Source: Enterobacter sp. Cy-643 (GTDB lineage: Bacteria; Pseudomonadota; Gammaproteobacteria; Enterobacterales; Enterobacteriaceae). From it: DNA of 64,000 nt. A model generated the notes under the pieces. The model made no database searches. It worked only from the letters and a program-made list of their open reading frames with translations, and was not told the origin of the DNA. Each line of letters starts with the position of its first letter. Within the stretch, counting starts at the first letter, position 1. The position numbers and the translations under genes are program-made. Below are positions 62,760-64,000 of the stretch, piece by piece. The stretch covers positions 868,001-932,000 of the forward strand of contig NZ_VWWV01000002.1 of the NCBI RefSeq assembly GCF_011752815.1. Reading direction: 5' to 3'.

Positions 62760-64000
62760 CTAGTTAAAACCACTGAATGACAAGTCCACTACTTCATATA
62801 CATCATCACTATCTTTTGATGTGATAATTACGCTGGCTGAAATAACATCCTGAAGGGATAAAATATTGATCTGGGCTGAACCATCCAGATGTAATGGAAC
62901 GATAACACTTTCGCCCATACCATAACCCTCAACGTACAGCGGGTACGGCACACTCACCGTAAGCGATGAAATTATAGCTGTACTGTAGGTGTTGTGGCCG
63001 GTGGTATCTATCTTGATATAAATACTGCACGGTGTTAATCCATCTGATAATGCATTCGTTGTATTAGCAATAGCATTAACTCTGCCTTGCCCAACTTTAT
63101 AATTACTAAAGAAAAGGGGATAATCAAATTTCTCAGCACTGTTAATAACATTATATATCTGGAGATTAATATTACCAAGAATAACAGATTGCACTCTAAA
63201 GCGTTGCACACCGGAGGCATCAATTGTGAAAGTGAAACTACTATTTCCACTCTCAAGTATCGTAGCCCCTGCAGAGCAAGTTACGTTGTAGGTGTTACCC
63301 ACCGGAGCTTTAATAAATCCATAGTTAAATGGAGTCACGTTTATCGCACTGCTGTCGTAAACAGGTGAGTTACGGGTTCCTCTTAAGATAAACTCTTGCT
63401 TGGGCACGTTCGCTATTAATGCGCTTTGCACATAGGATGAATATTCTCCCGCGGCACTACTGAGAACGCTATAGCGAGCCTCAAGTGTCCCATTGTTACC
63501 GACGGCTAAGGCGATATTCTGAGGTGCATTAACTGACTGAGAACCAGCCTGTACGGCTGTAAAAGTGTTCTCATAATCGGCACCGGGCACACTCTCTCCG
63601 CTTTCATCAGCCCCATTAATGGTTAATGCTATTTGATCCCCTGGAGAAATAAGCGTGTAGGGTAACAATATTTTTACGGCGTTGTCGGTAACAATATCAT
63701 TGTATTGAATGATGTTATCTATTGCCTGAGTAAAAATGGGGGCTGGCAGAAGTATTTCACTGAGCAAGTCAATGAATACAGATCCCGTGTACGAGACATG
63801 GTAAATACCATTTTGGTCTGTAACTTTATAATAAACATCAAGCAAACCTTGCTCAATGCGCTCGGCTATATAAGCTGACAAAATAATATTTACAACATTA
63901 TTCCCTACATCACTTGCCGAGACGAAGTATGGCAACCTGCCAGTTATAACCTGTTGACCAGAGTTATCGTACCCGCTCCAGATAAAGGTAATTTCATCCC
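62760..64000 (-). CDS. Large modular repeat protein (partial, 5' end beyond the window)
   Basis: The frame is open from the window edge, encoding DEITFIWSGYDNSG before the region with available start codons, so the true start lies beyond 64000. At least 413 residues are visible: two repeats of the ~115-residue type (with LLPYTLISPGDQIALTI) and the ~210-residue C-terminal module (PVYDSSAINVTPFNYGFIK, ATILESGNSSF, GRVNAIANTTNALSDGLTPCSIYI). It is a paralogue of the 692-residue protein at 53519-55597. Whether it carries a signal peptide cannot be seen. Confidence 0.82.
   Translation of the reverse strand, partial: DEITFIWSGYDNSGQQVITGRLPYFVSASDVGNNVVNIILSAYIAERIEQGLLDVYYKVTDQNGIYHVSYTGSVFIDLLSEILLPAPIFTQAIDNIIQYNDIVTDNAVKILLPYTLISPGDQIALTINGADESGESVPGADYENTFTAVQAGSQSVNAPQNIALAVGNNGTLEARYSVLSSAAGEYSSYVQSALIANVPKQEFILRGTRNSPVYDSSAINVTPFNYGFIKAPVGNTYNVTCSAGATILESGNSSFTFTIDASGVQRFRVQSVILGNINLQIYNVINSAEKFDYPLFFSNYKVGQGRVNAIANTTNALSDGLTPCSIYIKIDTTGHNTYSTAIISSLTVSVPYPLYVEGYGMGESVIVPLHLDGSAQINILSLQDVISASVIITSKDSDDVYEVVDLSFSGFN

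Noticed and set aside
48535-64000. Cluster considered as an intimin/invasin-type inverse autotransporter broken by frameshifts
   Set aside because: Each visible start has its own ribosome-binding site, domains end cleanly at stops, and no LysM or barrel-forming region was seen.
48535-64000. Cluster considered as prophage tail genes
   Set aside because: Ig-like domains occur in phage proteins, but no capsid, tail, lysis, integrase or attachment-site sequence is seen here.

Overview
The window reads as chromosomal DNA of a member of the Enterobacteriaceae. Many genes match Escherichia coli families almost residue for residue (YaiW, SbmA, AmpH, LpxP, DgcP, YicL, PheP, DcuS/DcuR, class I fumarase, ZinT), but their order is not the E. 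coli order. Families commoner in Klebsiella, Enterobacter or Cedecea relatives sit among them, and an ERIC element is present. I cannot fix the genus. Most of the window is GC-rich; the segment after about 46.5 kb is visibly richer in A+T.

Layout. 0-9.2 kb: envelope and antimicrobial-peptide genes (yaiW, sbmA, an lpxP-type acyltransferase, ampH), with a MarR-EmrA-EmrB multidrug efflux operon lying in the opposite orientation between yaiW and sbmA. 9.2-14.7 kb: a DgcP-like diguanylate cyclase, YicL-like transporter, an overlapping gene pair that looks like an effector/immunity pair, PheP and a glyoxalase-fold protein, followed by an ERIC repeat carrying an internal insertion. 15-20.6 kb: a complete five-gene Dpp/Opp-type ABC importer operon. 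20.6-28.2 kb: a Fur-box-controlled ferric-siderophore locus (TonB-dependent receptor, FhuD-like, FhuB-like, an exporter-fold ABC protein) with a divergent AraC regulator.

28.2-38.2 kb: a coherent anaerobic fumarate module. DcuS/DcuR sense C4-dicarboxylates; an ApbE flavin transferase sits beside a three-domain soluble NADH:fumarate reductase carrying the ApbE target motif; divergently, a DASS-family dicarboxylate transporter and a class I fumarase follow. A perfect FNR palindrome lies between the two arms. 38.3-41.5 kb: a FixL/FixJ-type two-component pair followed by a secreted GlcG/HbpS-like protein and a small outer-membrane barrel. 41.6-46.5 kb: ZinT with a Zur-like operator, an MFS transporter divergent from an SgrR-like regulator, and an orphan cytochrome P450. 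47-48.4 kb: a CSS-motif/EAL cyclic-di-GMP phosphodiesterase.

48.5 kb to the window edge (all on the minus strand) is the most unusual part: eleven consecutive genes for proteins built from bacterial Ig-like (Big_1-type) domains and other repeated beta-rich modules. Ten of them show no recognisable Sec signal peptide at the start I can see; for one of these the N-terminus lies outside the window. The exception is a pilin-like protein at the head of the downstream operon. No secretion machinery is present in the window. Two neighbouring genes are a recent tandem duplication with a near-identical internal block of about 540 bp, and three genes share a C-terminal module of about 210 residues that I do not recognise. 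This is my candidate for a poorly described system: a modular, recombining set of surface or secreted Ig-like proteins.
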